The notes under the pieces: generated by a model | The model's database searches: none | The model's input: the letters and a program-made list of their open reading frames with translations, nothing else | Told to the model about the DNA's origin: nothing | Program-made: the position numbers and the translations under genes | Origin: Amycolatopsis sp. NBC_00345 | GTDB taxonomy: Bacteria > Actinomycetota > Actinomycetes > Mycobacteriales > Pseudonocardiaceae | Direction: 5' to 3' | NCBI RefSeq assembly: GCF_036116635.1 | Contig: NZ_CP107995.1 | Span: 3,596,001-3,660,000, forward strand | Length of the DNA: 64,000 bases | Part shown: positions 16,618 through 25,879 of the stretch, piece by piece | How positions within the stretch are numbered: the first letter of the stretch is position 1 | Layout: each line of letters opens with the position of its first letter

Positions 16618-18981
16618 CTAGGAAGCCGAAGTCACCCGGTACACGTCGTACACGCCTTCCACGCCCCGGACCACCTTCAGCACGTGGCCGAGGTGCTTAG
16701 GGTCGCCCATTTCGAACGAGAAGCGGCTGACCGCGACGCGGTCGCGCGAGGTGGTGACCGACGCGGAGAGGATGTTGACCTTCTCGTCGGCCAGCACCTT
16801 CGTCACGTCCGACAGCAGGCGGTGCCGGTCGAGGGCCTCGACCTGGATCGCGACCAGGAAGACCGACGACGCGGACGGCGCCCACTCGACCTCGACCAGG
16901 CGTTCCGGCTGGGCGCGCAGGTCGTCGGCGTTCGTGCAGTCGGTGCGGTGCACGCTGACGCCGCCGCCGCGCGTGACGAAGCCGAGGATCTCGTCGCCCG
17001 GGACCGGGGTGCAGCAGCGCGCCAGCTTGGCCCAGATGTCGCCGGCGCCCTTGACCACCACGCCGACGTCGTTGGAGCCGCGGCGCCGGGTGACGGTGGA
17101 CGGCGTGGCCCGCTCGGCCAGCTCCTCCTCCGCCTCGTCGACGCCGCCGAGCAGCGCCACCAGCCGCTGCACCACGTGCTTGGCGCTGGTGTGCCCCTCC
17201 CCCACGGCCGCGTACAGCGACGAGATGTCGGCGTGGCGCAGCTCCTTGGCGACCGAGCCCATGGACTCCGCGGAGACGAGCCGCTGGATCGGCAGCCCGA
17301 CCTTGCGGACCTCCTTGGTGATCGCCTCCTTGCCCGCGTCGATCGCCTCGTCGCGGCGCTCCTTGGCGAACCACTGGCGGATCTTCGCCCGCGCCTTCGG
17401 CGAGCCGGCGAACTGCAGCCAGTCGCGGCTCGGCCCGGCGCTCTCCGCCTTGGAGGTGAAGATCTCGACGACCTCGCCGTTCTCCAGCTTCCGCTCGAGC
17501 GCGACCAGGCGGCCGTTCACGCGGGCGCCGATGCAACGGTGGCCCACCTCGGTGTGCACGGCGTAGGCGAAGTCGACCGGCGTGGACTCGGCCGGCAGCG
17601 TGATCACGTCGCCCTTCGGCGTGAACACGAAGATCTCGCGCGCGGCCAGCTCGTAACGCAGCGATTCGAGGAAGTCGCCCGGGTCGGCCGCCTCCCGCTG
17701 CCAGTCGAGCAGCTGGCGCATCCAGGCGATCTCGTCGACGTCGACCGAGTTGCCGGCCCCCCCATTTCCGCCGTGGGTGCCCTTGGTCTCCTTGTACCGC
17801 CAGTGCGCGGCGATGCCGTACTCGGCGGTGCGGTGCATCTCGTAGGTGCGGATCTGCACTTCGAGCGGCTTGCCGTCCGGCCCGATCACGGTGGTGTGCA
17901 ACGACTGGTAGACGCCGAACCGCGGCTGCGCGATGTAGTCCTTGAACCGGCCGGGCACCGGCTGCCAGAGCGCGTGCACCACGCCCATGGCCGCGTAGCA
18001 GTCGCGCACGTCCTCGACCAGGATCCGCACGCCGACCAGGTCGTGGATGTCGTCCAGGTCGCGGCCGCGGACGATCATCTTCTGGTGGATCGAGTAGTAG
18101 TGCTTCGGCCGGCCCTCGACCTTCGCGGTGATCCGCGAGGACACCAGGTTGCTGGTCAGGTCCGCGATCACCGAGCGCAGGTAGGTGTCGCGCGACGGCG
18201 CGCGGTCGGCCACCAGCCGCACGATCTCGTCGTACTTCTTCGGCTGCAGGATGGCGAACGCGAGGTCCTCCAGCTCCCACTTCACCGTGGCCATGCCGAG
18301 CCGGTGCGCCAGCGGGGCGAGCACTTCGAGCGTCTCGCGCGCCTTGCGGGCCTGCTTCTCCGGCGGCAGGAACCGCATGGTGCGCATGTTGTGCAGCCGG
18401 TCGGCCAGCTTGATGACGAGCACCCGCGGGTCCTTGGCCATCGCGATGACCATCTTGCGGATGGTCTCCGCCTCGGCCGACGTGCCGAGCTTGACCTTGT
18501 CCAGCTTGGTCACGCCGTCGACCAGCTCGCCGACCTTCTCGCCGAAGTCGGCCTTCAGCTCGTCGAGCGAGTAGCCGGTGTCCTCCACGGTGTCGTGCAG
18601 CAGCGCCGCGACCAGCGTGGTGGTGTCCATGCCCAGCTCGGCCAGGATCGTGGCGACGGCGAGCGGGTGCGTGATGTACGGGTCGCCCGACTTGCGCCGC
18701 TGCTCGCGGTGCAGCTCCTCGGCGACGTCGTAGGCGCGCTGCAGCAGCGCCAGGTCCGCGTTCGGGTGCAGCTCGCGGTGGATGACGGCGAGCGGCTCGA
18801 GGACCTGCTTGACCGGGGCGGCACGCTGGGCGGTGATGCGGCGCGCGAGCCTGGCCCGGACGCGGCGTGTCGCCGACGGGGTGGGCGCCGCGCCGTTGGG
18901 CTTCGGCGGTGGCACGGCCTGCGCGCCCCGCCCTCCGGCGGCGTCCTTGGCGGGCGACGCTGCGTCGAGCTCCTGGCTCAC
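16618..18981 (-). CDS. relA: Bifunctional (p)ppGpp synthetase/hydrolase Rel
   Basis: This 787-residue Rel protein makes and degrades (p)ppGpp in the stringent response. Its order is a disordered start, the HD hydrolase domain (YITHPLAVATILAELG, then HDTVEDT near 129-135), the synthetase domain (GRPKHYYSIHQKM, GRFKDYIA, YQSLHTTVIG), TGS (VFTPKGDVITLPAESTPVDFAYAVH), a zinc-finger-like CC segment (ARCCTPVPGDEILGF) and a C-terminal ACT domain. The R-F-K-D motif marks a bifunctional enzyme rather than a synthetase-only RelA. I chose the GTG at 18981 because AGGAGG lies five bases away. A GTG two codons earlier overlaps that site. It lies downstream of apt, secF and secD. Confidence 0.96.
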   Translation of the reverse strand: MSQELDAASPAKDAAGGRGAQAVPPPKPNGAAPTPSATRRVRARLARRITAQRAAPVKQVLEPLAVIHRELHPNADLALLQRAYDVAEELHREQRRKSGDPYITHPLAVATILAELGMDTTTLVAALLHDTVEDTGYSLDELKADFGEKVGELVDGVTKLDKVKLGTSAEAETIRKMVIAMAKDPRVLVIKLADRLHNMRTMRFLPPEKQARKARETLEVLAPLAHRLGMATVKWELEDLAFAILQPKKYDEIVRLVADRAPSRDTYLRSVIADLTSNLVSSRITAKVEGRPKHYYSIHQKMIVRGRDLDDIHDLVGVRILVEDVRDCYAAMGVVHALWQPVPGRFKDYIAQPRFGVYQSLHTTVIGPDGKPLEVQIRTYEMHRTAEYGIAAHWRYKETKGTHGGNGGAGNSVDVDEIAWMRQLLDWQREAADPGDFLESLRYELAAREIFVFTPKGDVITLPAESTPVDFAYAVHTEVGHRCIGARVNGRLVALERKLENGEVVEIFTSKAESAGPSRDWLQFAGSPKARAKIRQWFAKERRDEAIDAGKEAITKEVRKVGLPIQRLVSAESMGSVAKELRHADISSLYAAVGEGHTSAKHVVQRLVALLGGVDEAEEELAERATPSTVTRRRGSNDVGVVVKGAGDIWAKLARCCTPVPGDEILGFVTRGGGVSVHRTDCTNADDLRAQPERLVEVEWAPSASSVFLVAIQVEALDRHRLLSDVTKVLADEKVNILSASVTTSRDRVAVSRFSFEMGDPKHLGHVLKVVRGVEGVYDVYRVTSAS

Positions 18982-19099
18982 CCGCACCTCCTGCTGCTCG
19001 TGCGGCCTTCGAACCCCCAGGGTAGCCGCTGGGCCGCCCGGCCTCTCGGCCCACGCCCATTCGGAGGGTCACCCAGCCTTCCGAACAGTGCCGACGATG

Positions 19100-19150
19100 C
19101 CCTGAAGGCCACCTTGAGGGCTGATACGACCCTCAAGGTGGCCTTCAGGG
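19100..19150. repeat. 21-bp perfect stem-loop between apt and rel
   Basis: The arms 19100-19120 (CCCTGAAGGCCACC...) and 19130-19150 pair perfectly over 21 bases around a nine-base loop. It sits directly downstream of apt and upstream of rel, both on the minus strand. No T-run follows. It could end or attenuate the apt transcript, or be a member of an intergenic palindrome family. Confidence 0.8.
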
Positions 19151-19164
19151 GCAACGATGGCGAT

Positions 19165-19683
19165 TCAGCAGGTCTGGAGCGAGTGCACCGAGCGTCCGCC
19201 GAGCACTTCACGGCCGCCGAGCGCGGCGAGTTCGAGCACCACGGAAATACCCGTGACCTCGGCGCCCGCGTCCTCCAGCAGCTTGCCGGTGGCCGCGACG
19301 GTCCCGCCGGTGGCGAGCACGTCGTCGAGCACGGCGATCCGCTGGCCGGGCCGGACGATGCCGGCGGGCAGCTCCACGCTCGCGGTGCCGTACTCGAGCG
19401 CGTAGTCGACCCGGCCGGCCACCAACGGCAGCTTGCCGGGCTTGCGCACGAGCACCACACCGAGGCCGCGGGCGTACCCGACGGCTGCGGCGAGCAGGAA
19501 CCCGCGCGCTTCGACACCGGCCAGCAGCTCGGCCCGCGGGTCGAGCGTGGCGGCCAGCGCGCCGGTCACCGCGGCGAACCCGGCGGCGTCCGCGAAGAGC
19601 GGGCTCAGGTCGCGGAACAGCACGCCGGGCTCGGGAAAGTCCGGCACCTCGGCGATCAGGCCGAGGGCCTTCTCCAGGTCCAT
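19165..19683 (-). CDS. apt: Adenine phosphoribosyltransferase
   Basis: This 172-residue enzyme converts adenine and PRPP to AMP in purine salvage. The diagnostic PRPP loop is IAVLDDVLATGGTVAATGK. FPEPGVLFRDLSPLFAD and GVEARGFLLAAAVGYARGLGVVLVRKPGKLP are also typical. Its start follows the secF stop by five bases, so it is probably cotranscribed with secDF, and rel follows. The secDF-apt-rel order is common in actinobacteria. Confidence 0.95.
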   Translation of the reverse strand: MDLEKALGLIAEVPDFPEPGVLFRDLSPLFADAAGFAAVTGALAATLDPRAELLAGVEARGFLLAAAVGYARGLGVVLVRKPGKLPLVAGRVDYALEYGTASVELPAGIVRPGQRIAVLDDVLATGGTVAATGKLLEDAGAEVTGISVVLELAALGGREVLGGRSVHSLQTC

Positions 19684-19688
19684 CCGGC

Positions 19689-20933
19689 TCAGCGCTTCCG
19701 CTTCGCCGAGGACACGCCGCCACGGCGCGGCTTCGACTTCGGCGTGCGCGCCGAGACGCTGGCCGCCGCCGCGTAGGCCTTCTCCTTGCGGAGCTCGGCC
19801 TCCAGCGCTTCGTCGTCGCCCGCGTCGAACTCTTCCCCACCGGCCTCGCGCGCGGCCGCCTTCTTGTCCTGGCTGGCCCGGCGGGCGCGGACGCGATCGG
19901 CCTGCTGCCGGTACTTCGGGTCGCGCATCTTGAAGTCGACCAGCAGCGGCGTCGCCAGCGCGACCGAGGACAGCACGCCGACCAGGGTGCCGGTGAGCTG
20001 CACCAGCGCCAGGTCCTGCAGCGTGCCGGAGCCGAGCAGGATGTACCCGACGATCAGCAGGCCCAGGATCGGCAGCAGCGCGATGAACGCGGTGTTGAAC
20101 GACCGCATCAGGGTCTGGTTCAGCGCCAGGTTCGCCGCCTCCGAGTACGTGCGGCGGGTCAGGCCGAGCAGGCCGCGGGTGTTCTCGCGGACCTTGTCGA
20201 ACACCACCACCGTGTCGTACAGCGAGAAGCCGAGGATGGTGAGCAGGCCGATCACCGTCGCCGGGGTGACTTCGAAGCCCGCCAGCGAGTACACGCCCGC
20301 GGTGACCACGATGTCGTGCAGCAGCGAGATCAGCGCGGCCAGCGCCATCCTGGTGTCGAAGTAGATCGCCAGGAAGATGCCCACGGCCACCAGGAACACC
20401 AGCAGCGCGATCACCGCCTGCCGGGAGATCTCCCCGCCCCAGGACGCGCTCACCGCGCTGTCGCTGATCGCCTGGGCGCTCGGCTGCCCGTTGCTGCCGA
20501 TCGGCGCGAAGTCGGTGAACAGCTGCTGCTTGACCTTGTCGACCTTGGCCGCGTCGAGCGTCTCCGAGCGGATCTGGATGGTCGAGGCGTTGCCGGTGCC
20601 GACCTTCTGCGTCTCCGACGGCTGCTCGCCGAGCGCCTTGGAGAACGACCCGATGACCTGCTGGGTGGTCACCTCGCCGTGCGCGCCGTGGGCCGGCATC
20701 TGGATCTGCGTGCCGCCCTCGAACTCGATGCCCCAGGTGAACCCGCGGAACACCATCGAGCCGATGCACACCAGCACCAGCGCCGTGAAGAAGATGTACC
20801 AGCGCTTGCGCACACCGATGATGTCGAACGCGCCCGTGCCGACGTAGAGCCGGTGGAACACGCTTTCCTTCTTGGCCTTGCCGCCCTTGACCGCCGTGGC
20901 TTCGGCGTCGGTGCCCTGGTCCTCGACGCCCAC
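19689..20933 (-). CDS. secF: Protein translocase subunit SecF
   Basis: This 414-residue membrane protein has six helices. The first (WYIFFTALVLVCIGSMVFRG) leads to FTWGIEFEGGTQIQ and a periplasmic-side domain. The helices after it include ALLVFLVAVGIFLAIYF, DIVVTAGVYSLAGFEVTPATVIGLLTILGFSLYDTVVVFD (split across two) and the late LTGTLVGVLSSVALATPLL. SecF with SecD uses the proton-motive force to complete Sec export. The GTG at 20933 is one base from the secD stop. The charged Arg/Lys/Glu tail is longer than in E. coli. Confidence 0.95.
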   Translation of the reverse strand: MGVEDQGTDAEATAVKGGKAKKESVFHRLYVGTGAFDIIGVRKRWYIFFTALVLVCIGSMVFRGFTWGIEFEGGTQIQMPAHGAHGEVTTQQVIGSFSKALGEQPSETQKVGTGNASTIQIRSETLDAAKVDKVKQQLFTDFAPIGSNGQPSAQAISDSAVSASWGGEISRQAVIALLVFLVAVGIFLAIYFDTRMALAALISLLHDIVVTAGVYSLAGFEVTPATVIGLLTILGFSLYDTVVVFDKVRENTRGLLGLTRRTYSEAANLALNQTLMRSFNTAFIALLPILGLLIVGYILLGSGTLQDLALVQLTGTLVGVLSSVALATPLLVDFKMRDPKYRQQADRVRARRASQDKKAAAREAGGEEFDAGDDEALEAELRKEKAYAAAASVSARTPKSKPRRGGVSSAKRKR

Positions 20934-20934
20934 G

Positions 20935-22656
20935 TCAGGCCTCCTTCACGTTCGAGCGGCCGACGGAAGGACGCGCGGCCTTGCGCTGCGAGCCCAGCTG
21001 CTGCACGGCGCCGAGGCCGAGGTGCCGGGGGTTGGACAGGAACGCCGACTTCGACGTGGAGAACAGCGACACCAGCGGGTGCGTGACCAGGTAGACGACC
21101 ACCAGGTCGAGCACCGTCGACATGCCGAGGGTGAACGCGAAGCCCTGCACGTCGCCGACCGCGATCACGTACAGGATCGCCGCGGCCAGGAAGCTGACCG
21201 CGTCCGAGGCCAGAATGGTGCGCCGGGCGCGGACCCAGCCCCGGCCCACCGCGGACCGGAACGTCCGGCCCTCCCGGATTTCGTCCTTTAGCCGTTCGAA
21301 ATAGATGACGAACGAGTCGGCCGTGATGCCGATGGCGATGATCAGGCCGGCGATGCCCGCGAGGTCGAGCGTGTAGCCGATCCAGCGCCCGAGCAGCACC
21401 AGCACCGCGTAGATCAGCAGGCCGGACAGGACCAGCGAGAAGATCGTCAGGATGCCCAGCAGCCGGTAGTAGAACAGGCAGTAGACGAACACCACGATCA
21501 GGCCGATCGCGCCGGCGATCAGGCCGGCTTCCAGCGAAGCCAGGCCGAGCGTGGCCGACACCGTGGTCGCGTCCGAGGAGCTGAACGACAGCGGCAGCGA
21601 GCCGTACTTCAGGATGTCGGCGAGGTTCTTCGCGTCGGACTGGGTGAACTGCCCGGTGATCTGCGTGTTGCCGCCGAGGATCGCCGACTGGATGGTCGGC
21701 GCGGAGACGACCTGCGTGTCCAGCACGAACGCGGCCTGCGACTGCACGTTGGCCGAGGTGAAGTCACCCCAGATCTTGCTGCCGGCCGAGTTGAACGTCA
21801 TGTCGACGGTCCACTGGCCGCGCGTCTGGTCGTAGCCCGAGGAGGCGGTGGAGATGTCCGTGCCGGGCAGGAACTCCGGGCCCAGCACGTACTTCGTCGC
21901 GTCCTTGTCCCCGCAGGCGACGAGCGGCTTCTTCGAGTCGTCGTTGCCCTCCAGCGGGTCCTTGACGTTCGGCGCGCAGGTCAGGGAGGCCAGCGCCGCC
22001 TGCTGCGCGGCCTGCGCCTTCGCCTGGTCGGTCGAGGCCAGGTCGGCGTTCTGCCGGATGGCCTGGGCCTGTTCGATCGGGGTCAGCTGCTTCTGGTCGC
22101 CGGACGGCGGGGCCGGCGAGGTGCTCGGCGTCTGCGCGGGCGCGCCCGCGGCACCGCCGCCACCGCTGGCCGGGGGCGAGGAAGGGGCCCCGGAGGACGG
22201 CGGCGTGGACGGCGTGCCCGACGGCGGCGTCGACGGGGTGCCCGAGGCGGGCGGCGGCGTGGCGCCGGCCGGGGTGTTCGGCTGCGAGGTGATCACCTTG
22301 CGGAAGCCGAGCTTCGCGGTCTGGCCGAGGCTCTTCGCCTGGTCGCCCTGCTCACCCGGGACCGTGATGACGACGTTGCTGCCGTCGAGCACGACCTCGG
22401 CGCCGGCCACACCGATCCCGTTGACGCGGGTTTCGATGATCTGGCGCGCCTGGTTGAGCTGATCGCGGTTGGGCTGGCTGCCGTCGGGCGTGCGCGCGGT
22501 GAGCGTGACCCGGGTGCCGCCCTGCAGGTCGATGCCGAGCTTCGGTGCCGGCTTGCCGCCACCGGTGAAGAACACCAGTGCGTACAGCACGATCACGATC
22601 AGGGCGAAGAAGGCGAGATAACGTCCCGGGCGCAGGTGCCCGGCCGATGGTGCCAC
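20935..22656 (-). CDS. secD: Protein translocase subunit SecD
   Basis: This is a protein of about 573 residues. After the first membrane helix (YLAFFALIVIVLYALVFF) comes KLGIDLQGGTRVTLTAR, the hallmark of SecD. A long Pro/Ser/Gly-rich insertion (repeats of GTPSTPPS) lies in the extracytoplasmic domain, then LPLSFSSSDATTVSATLG and five more helices, including IAGLIIAIGITADSFVIYFERLKDEIREG. I chose the GTG at 22656, after a GAGGAG about eleven bases upstream. An upstream extension to 22758 adds 34 residues without family likeness. It works with SecF, YajC and SecYEG at the membrane. Confidence 0.94.
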   Translation of the reverse strand: MAPSAGHLRPGRYLAFFALIVIVLYALVFFTGGGKPAPKLGIDLQGGTRVTLTARTPDGSQPNRDQLNQARQIIETRVNGIGVAGAEVVLDGSNVVITVPGEQGDQAKSLGQTAKLGFRKVITSQPNTPAGATPPPASGTPSTPPSGTPSTPPSSGAPSSPPASGGGGAAGAPAQTPSTSPAPPSGDQKQLTPIEQAQAIRQNADLASTDQAKAQAAQQAALASLTCAPNVKDPLEGNDDSKKPLVACGDKDATKYVLGPEFLPGTDISTASSGYDQTRGQWTVDMTFNSAGSKIWGDFTSANVQSQAAFVLDTQVVSAPTIQSAILGGNTQITGQFTQSDAKNLADILKYGSLPLSFSSSDATTVSATLGLASLEAGLIAGAIGLIVVFVYCLFYYRLLGILTIFSLVLSGLLIYAVLVLLGRWIGYTLDLAGIAGLIIAIGITADSFVIYFERLKDEIREGRTFRSAVGRGWVRARRTILASDAVSFLAAAILYVIAVGDVQGFAFTLGMSTVLDLVVVYLVTHPLVSLFSTSKSAFLSNPRHLGLGAVQQLGSQRKAARPSVGRSNVKEA

Positions 22657-22759
22657 GGTGCTTCGGTCTCCTCGGACTGGGTGTGCCCCACTGGTTACGG
22701 TGAGCGAGCCGGAAGGGGTCTCCCGGACGCTGCTGGGCATGACTATGACGGCGGACACG

Positions 22760-22793
22760 CACGCAGCACCGAGACAGTACTCGGTGCTGCGTG
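22760..22793. terminator. 14-bp stem-loop between yajC and secD
   Basis: CACGCAGCACCGAG (22760-22773) pairs perfectly with CTCGGTGCTGCGTG (22780-22793) around a six-base loop. It separates yajC from secD, which read leftward. There is no T-tract, so it may be a processing or attenuation hairpin rather than a full terminator. Confidence 0.55.
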
Positions 22794-22859
22794 AGCCCGG
22801 CGTTCACCCGTACCGACTTTCGTCGGCCGCGGGCGAGTCACTGCCTGACCAGCGGGAGG

Positions 22860-23291
22860 TTACTTCTTCCCGTGCTCCAGCGGGGGCGCCACCTGGGCAC
22901 CGGACTTCTCGCCCTCGTCCGCGGAGATGGACTCCTGGGCCGGGGCCTCCGAGGAGGTCGACGCCACGCCGCCGACGAGGGCGGTCTCGGTGTCGGTGTC
23001 CTCGACCGAGTCCTCGTCGGTCTCGACGACCGGCTGGACCTTCTCGCGGACCGCCTGGCGCAGCCAGGTGGTGATGACGCCCGGCGCGATCTCGATGTCG
23101 ATCGTGCTCTCGCCGGAGGCGTCGGCCACGTTGCCGTAGAGGCCCGACGTGGTCATCACGCGGTCGCCGGGGGCCAGGTTCTCCAGCAGGTCCTTCTGGG
23201 CCGCCTGCTGCTTCTTCTGCTTGCGGGTACCCATGATGAGCGGCACGGCCACCACGAGCAGCAGCAGCAACGGCAGCAGTAACTGGTTCAT
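22860..23291 (-). CDS. yajC: Preprotein translocase accessory subunit YajC
   Basis: This 143-residue protein has a single N-terminal membrane helix (LLLPLLLLLVVAVPLIMGTR), the basic stretch RKQKKQQAAQKDLLENLAPGD, then VMTTSGLYGNVADASGESTIDIEIAPGV, all typical of YajC. The C-terminus is an acidic Asp/Glu/Ser-rich extension of about 55 residues, longer than enterobacterial YajC. YajC associates with SecDF in Sec export. It lies between ruvB and secD, as in many actinobacteria. Confidence 0.92.
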   Translation of the reverse strand: MNQLLLPLLLLLVVAVPLIMGTRKQKKQQAAQKDLLENLAPGDRVMTTSGLYGNVADASGESTIDIEIAPGVITTWLRQAVREKVQPVVETDEDSVEDTDTETALVGGVASTSSEAPAQESISADEGEKSGAQVAPPLEHGKK

Positions 23292-23434
23292 GACTCTCCA
23301 TTCGACGGACGCCGCTGGGTTGCCGTTACGTCCGGTTTTAGCGGATGTGCTGTCTTCGAGTGTGCCAGGTGCCAGCGGAAACTCCAGCACCCACCGTCCG
23401 TTACCCTCCCGGACCCTGGTGCCGGGCGGCCCCG

Positions 23435-24508
23435 TCAGCCCTGGTCGAACAGGCTGGGACCACCTTGATCGGGCCGTCCGGAATCGGGCGGGGGGACCAG
23501 GCCGAGATGCTCCCACGCACCCGCGGTCGCGACCCGGCCGCGCGGAGTCCGGGCGAGCATACCCGCGCGCACCAGGTAGGGCTCGCACACCTCTTCCACG
23601 GTGGTCGGCTCCTCCCCCACGGCGACCGCGAGCGTCGAGACGCCGACCGGGCCGCCGCCGAACGAGCGGACGAGCGCGTTCAGCACGGCCCGGTCCAGCC
23701 GGTCCAGCCCCAGCTCGTCGACGTCGTACACCTCGAGCGCGGCGCGGGCGACCTCGCGGTTCACGGTGCCGTCGGCGCGCACCTCGGCGTAGTCGCGGAC
23801 GCGCCGGAGCAGGCGGTTCGCGATCCGGGGCGTGCCGCGCGAACGGCGGGCGATCTCCTCGCAGCCGTCGCGGTCGATCGGGATGTCGAGGATCGTCGCG
23901 GCGCGCCGGACGACCAGCTCCAGCTCGCTGTCGGTGTAGAACTCCATCTGGCCGGTGAAGCCGAACCGGTCGCGCAGCGGGCCGGTCAGCGAGCCGGACC
24001 GGGTGGTGGCGCCGACCAGGGTGAACGGCGCGATCTCCAGCGGGATGCTGGTGGCGCCCGGCCCCTTGCCGACCACCACGTCGACCCGGAAGTCCTCCAT
24101 CGCCAGGTACAGCATCTCCTCGGCGGGCCGGGCGATGCGGTGGATCTCGTCGATGAACAGCACGTCGCCGGGGGCCAGGTTGGACAGCATGGCGGCGAGG
24201 TCGCCCGCCCGCTCCAGCGCCGGCCCGGAGGTGATCCGGATGGCCGCGCCCAGCTCCGCGGCGACGATCATCGCCATGCTCGTCTTGCCGAGGCCGGGCG
24301 GGCCGGACAGCAGCACGTGGTCGGGCGGGACGCCGCGGCGCCGCGCGCTCTCCAGCACCAGCTCCAGCTGCTCGCGCACGCGGGGCTGGCCCACGAACTC
24401 GTCCAGCTTGCGGGGTCGCAGCGTGGTCTCGACGTCGCCGTCGCCGTTCTGCGGCAGGGCCGACAGCGTCTCGTCGTCCGCCTCGAACTCGGTCACTTCG
24501 TGGTCCAT
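23435..24508 (-). CDS. ruvB: Holliday junction branch-migration ATPase RuvB
   Basis: This 357-residue AAA+ protein has LRPRKLDEFVGQPRVREQLELVL, Walker A GPPGLGKTSMA, Walker B LFIDEIHRIARPAEE, sensor GATTRSGSLTGPLRDRFG and the arginine/winged-helix part RIANRLLRRVRDYAEV. It is the motor that drives Holliday-junction branch migration with RuvA. It starts three bases after the ruvA stop in a ruvC-ruvA-ruvB operon. Confidence 0.97.
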   Translation of the reverse strand: MDHEVTEFEADDETLSALPQNGDGDVETTLRPRKLDEFVGQPRVREQLELVLESARRRGVPPDHVLLSGPPGLGKTSMAMIVAAELGAAIRITSGPALERAGDLAAMLSNLAPGDVLFIDEIHRIARPAEEMLYLAMEDFRVDVVVGKGPGATSIPLEIAPFTLVGATTRSGSLTGPLRDRFGFTGQMEFYTDSELELVVRRAATILDIPIDRDGCEEIARRSRGTPRIANRLLRRVRDYAEVRADGTVNREVARAALEVYDVDELGLDRLDRAVLNALVRSFGGGPVGVSTLAVAVGEEPTTVEEVCEPYLVRAGMLARTPRGRVATAGAWEHLGLVPPPDSGRPDQGGPSLFDQG

Positions 24509-24511
24509 CGG

Positions 24512-25108
24512 CTACTGCTTGCGGCCGAGGGTGGCGAGTGCCGCGCGCAGCACCGTGGCCGTGGTGTGCCCGTCGCCGTCGGCGAGGACCCGGTCGACCG
24601 CCTGCTCGGCCTGTTTCGCCGGGAAACCCAGACCCGCCAGCGCTTCCACCACTTCGGCGCGCAGCGCGCCGGGCGCGGACACGACCGGCGCGTCGCCCGT
24701 CCCGCCGAGTGCGGTGACCTTGTCACGCAGCTCCAGGCTGAGCCGTTCCGCGCCCTTGCGGCCGATGCCGGGCACCTGCGTCAGCACGGTGATGTTGCCT
24801 TCGACGAGCGCGGCGCGCAGCTTGTCGGGCTCCAGCACGGCGAGGGTGGCGAGCGCGAGCCGCGGGCCGATCCCGGACACCGTCTGCAGCAGGCCGAACA
24901 GCTCGCGCGCGTCCACGTCGGCGAAACCGAACAGGGTCAGCGAGTCCTCGCGGACTATCAATGCGGTGTGCAGCCGCACCTTTTCCCCGCGCCGCAGCGT
25001 CGAGAGCGTCGCGGGGGTGGCCTGCACGGCGAAGCCGACGCCGCCGACCTCGACCACCGCGTGGTCCAGGCCGACCGACAGCACTTCGCCGTGTACGGAG
25101 GAGATCAT
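24512..25108 (-). CDS. ruvA: Holliday junction DNA helicase subunit RuvA
   Basis: This 198-residue protein begins MISSVHGEVLSVGLDHAVVEVGGVG (an OB fold). It then has two helix-hairpin-helix units (LLQTVSGIGPRLALATLAVL and LTQVPGIGRKGAERLSLEL) and a C-terminal domain (ALAGLGFPAKQAEQAVDRVL) that contacts RuvB. RuvA tetramers hold the four-way junction. Its ATG overlaps the ruvC stop by four bases (ATGA). Confidence 0.97.
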   Translation of the reverse strand: MISSVHGEVLSVGLDHAVVEVGGVGFAVQATPATLSTLRRGEKVRLHTALIVREDSLTLFGFADVDARELFGLLQTVSGIGPRLALATLAVLEPDKLRAALVEGNITVLTQVPGIGRKGAERLSLELRDKVTALGGTGDAPVVSAPGALRAEVVEALAGLGFPAKQAEQAVDRVLADGDGHTTATVLRAALATLGRKQ

Positions 25109-25812
25109 CGCGGGGCTCCTGTGTTGTCCTGCTTGGTCATCTCTTGCTGGGAGGCTGCTTGCTTGGACGCTGCCTGCACGGGCACGGCCTTGGGCGCCGC
25201 TTGTTTGGGGGCCGTCCGGGCGCGCCGGGCGGCTGGTGCGGAAGCGCCGCCGGCCTGCTTCGCCGCGGCGGCGAGCCGTGCCTTGTGAGTGCGGGCCAGC
25301 TCGGCCGCGCGGGCCTCGGCTTCGGCGAGGCGGACCCGCATCGGCTCGCGCCAGAGGTGGCAGATCGCCAGGGCCAGCGCGTCCGCCGCGTCGGCCGGGT
25401 GCGGTTTCACCTCGAGGTTGAGCAAGCGCATCACCATACCGGTGACCTGCGCCTTGTCCGCGCGGCCCGACCCGGTGACGGCGGCCTTGACCTCGCTGGG
25501 CGTGTGGAACACGACCGGCAGGCCCCGGCGGGCCGCGGCGAGCGCGACGACCCCGCCCGCCTGCGCCGTGCCCATGGCGGTGCGGACGTTGTGCTGGGCG
25601 AACACGCGCTCCACGGCGACGGCCTCCGGGCGGTACCGGTCCAGCCAGACCTCGACCTCGTCGGCGATGCCGAGCAGCCGGTTCGCGAGGTCGGCGTCCG
25701 GCGGCGTGCGCACCACCCCGACCGCGACCGCGCGGACGGCGCGGCCCTGACCGCCGTCGACCACCCCCAGGCCGCACCTGGTCAGACCGGGGTCGACCCC
25801 GAGCACCCGCAC
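25105..25812 (-). CDS. ruvC: Crossover junction endodeoxyribonuclease RuvC
   Basis: This 235-residue resolvase starts VRVLGVDPGLTRCGLGVVDG, with the first catalytic Asp. AVERVFAQHNVRTAMGTAQAGGV holds the Glu, and PADAADALALAICHLW holds the paired acidic residues. It cuts Holliday junctions. I chose the GTG at 25812, preceded by AAGGAG. A tail of about 55 residues rich in Ala, Lys and Gln extends well past the usual family length of 160-190. Such basic tails are seen in other actinobacterial RuvC proteins and may bind DNA (inference). Confidence 0.95.
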   Translation of the reverse strand: MRVLGVDPGLTRCGLGVVDGGQGRAVRAVAVGVVRTPPDADLANRLLGIADEVEVWLDRYRPEAVAVERVFAQHNVRTAMGTAQAGGVVALAAARRGLPVVFHTPSEVKAAVTGSGRADKAQVTGMVMRLLNLEVKPHPADAADALALAICHLWREPMRVRLAEAEARAAELARTHKARLAAAAKQAGGASAPAARRARTAPKQAAPKAVPVQAASKQAASQQEMTKQDNTGAPR

Positions 25813-25879
25813 ACGCTCTCCTTCACCGGACGCGAACATTCGTTCGAGGTGCAGGCTACTGGGCGGGACCTGCGGCACG

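Noticed and set aside
16018..19776. 1252-codon plus-strand open frame antisense to rel and apt
   Set aside because: The product is Arg/Val/His-rich with no motif and spans two intergenic palindromes. The minus strand encodes unmistakable Rel and Apt proteins.
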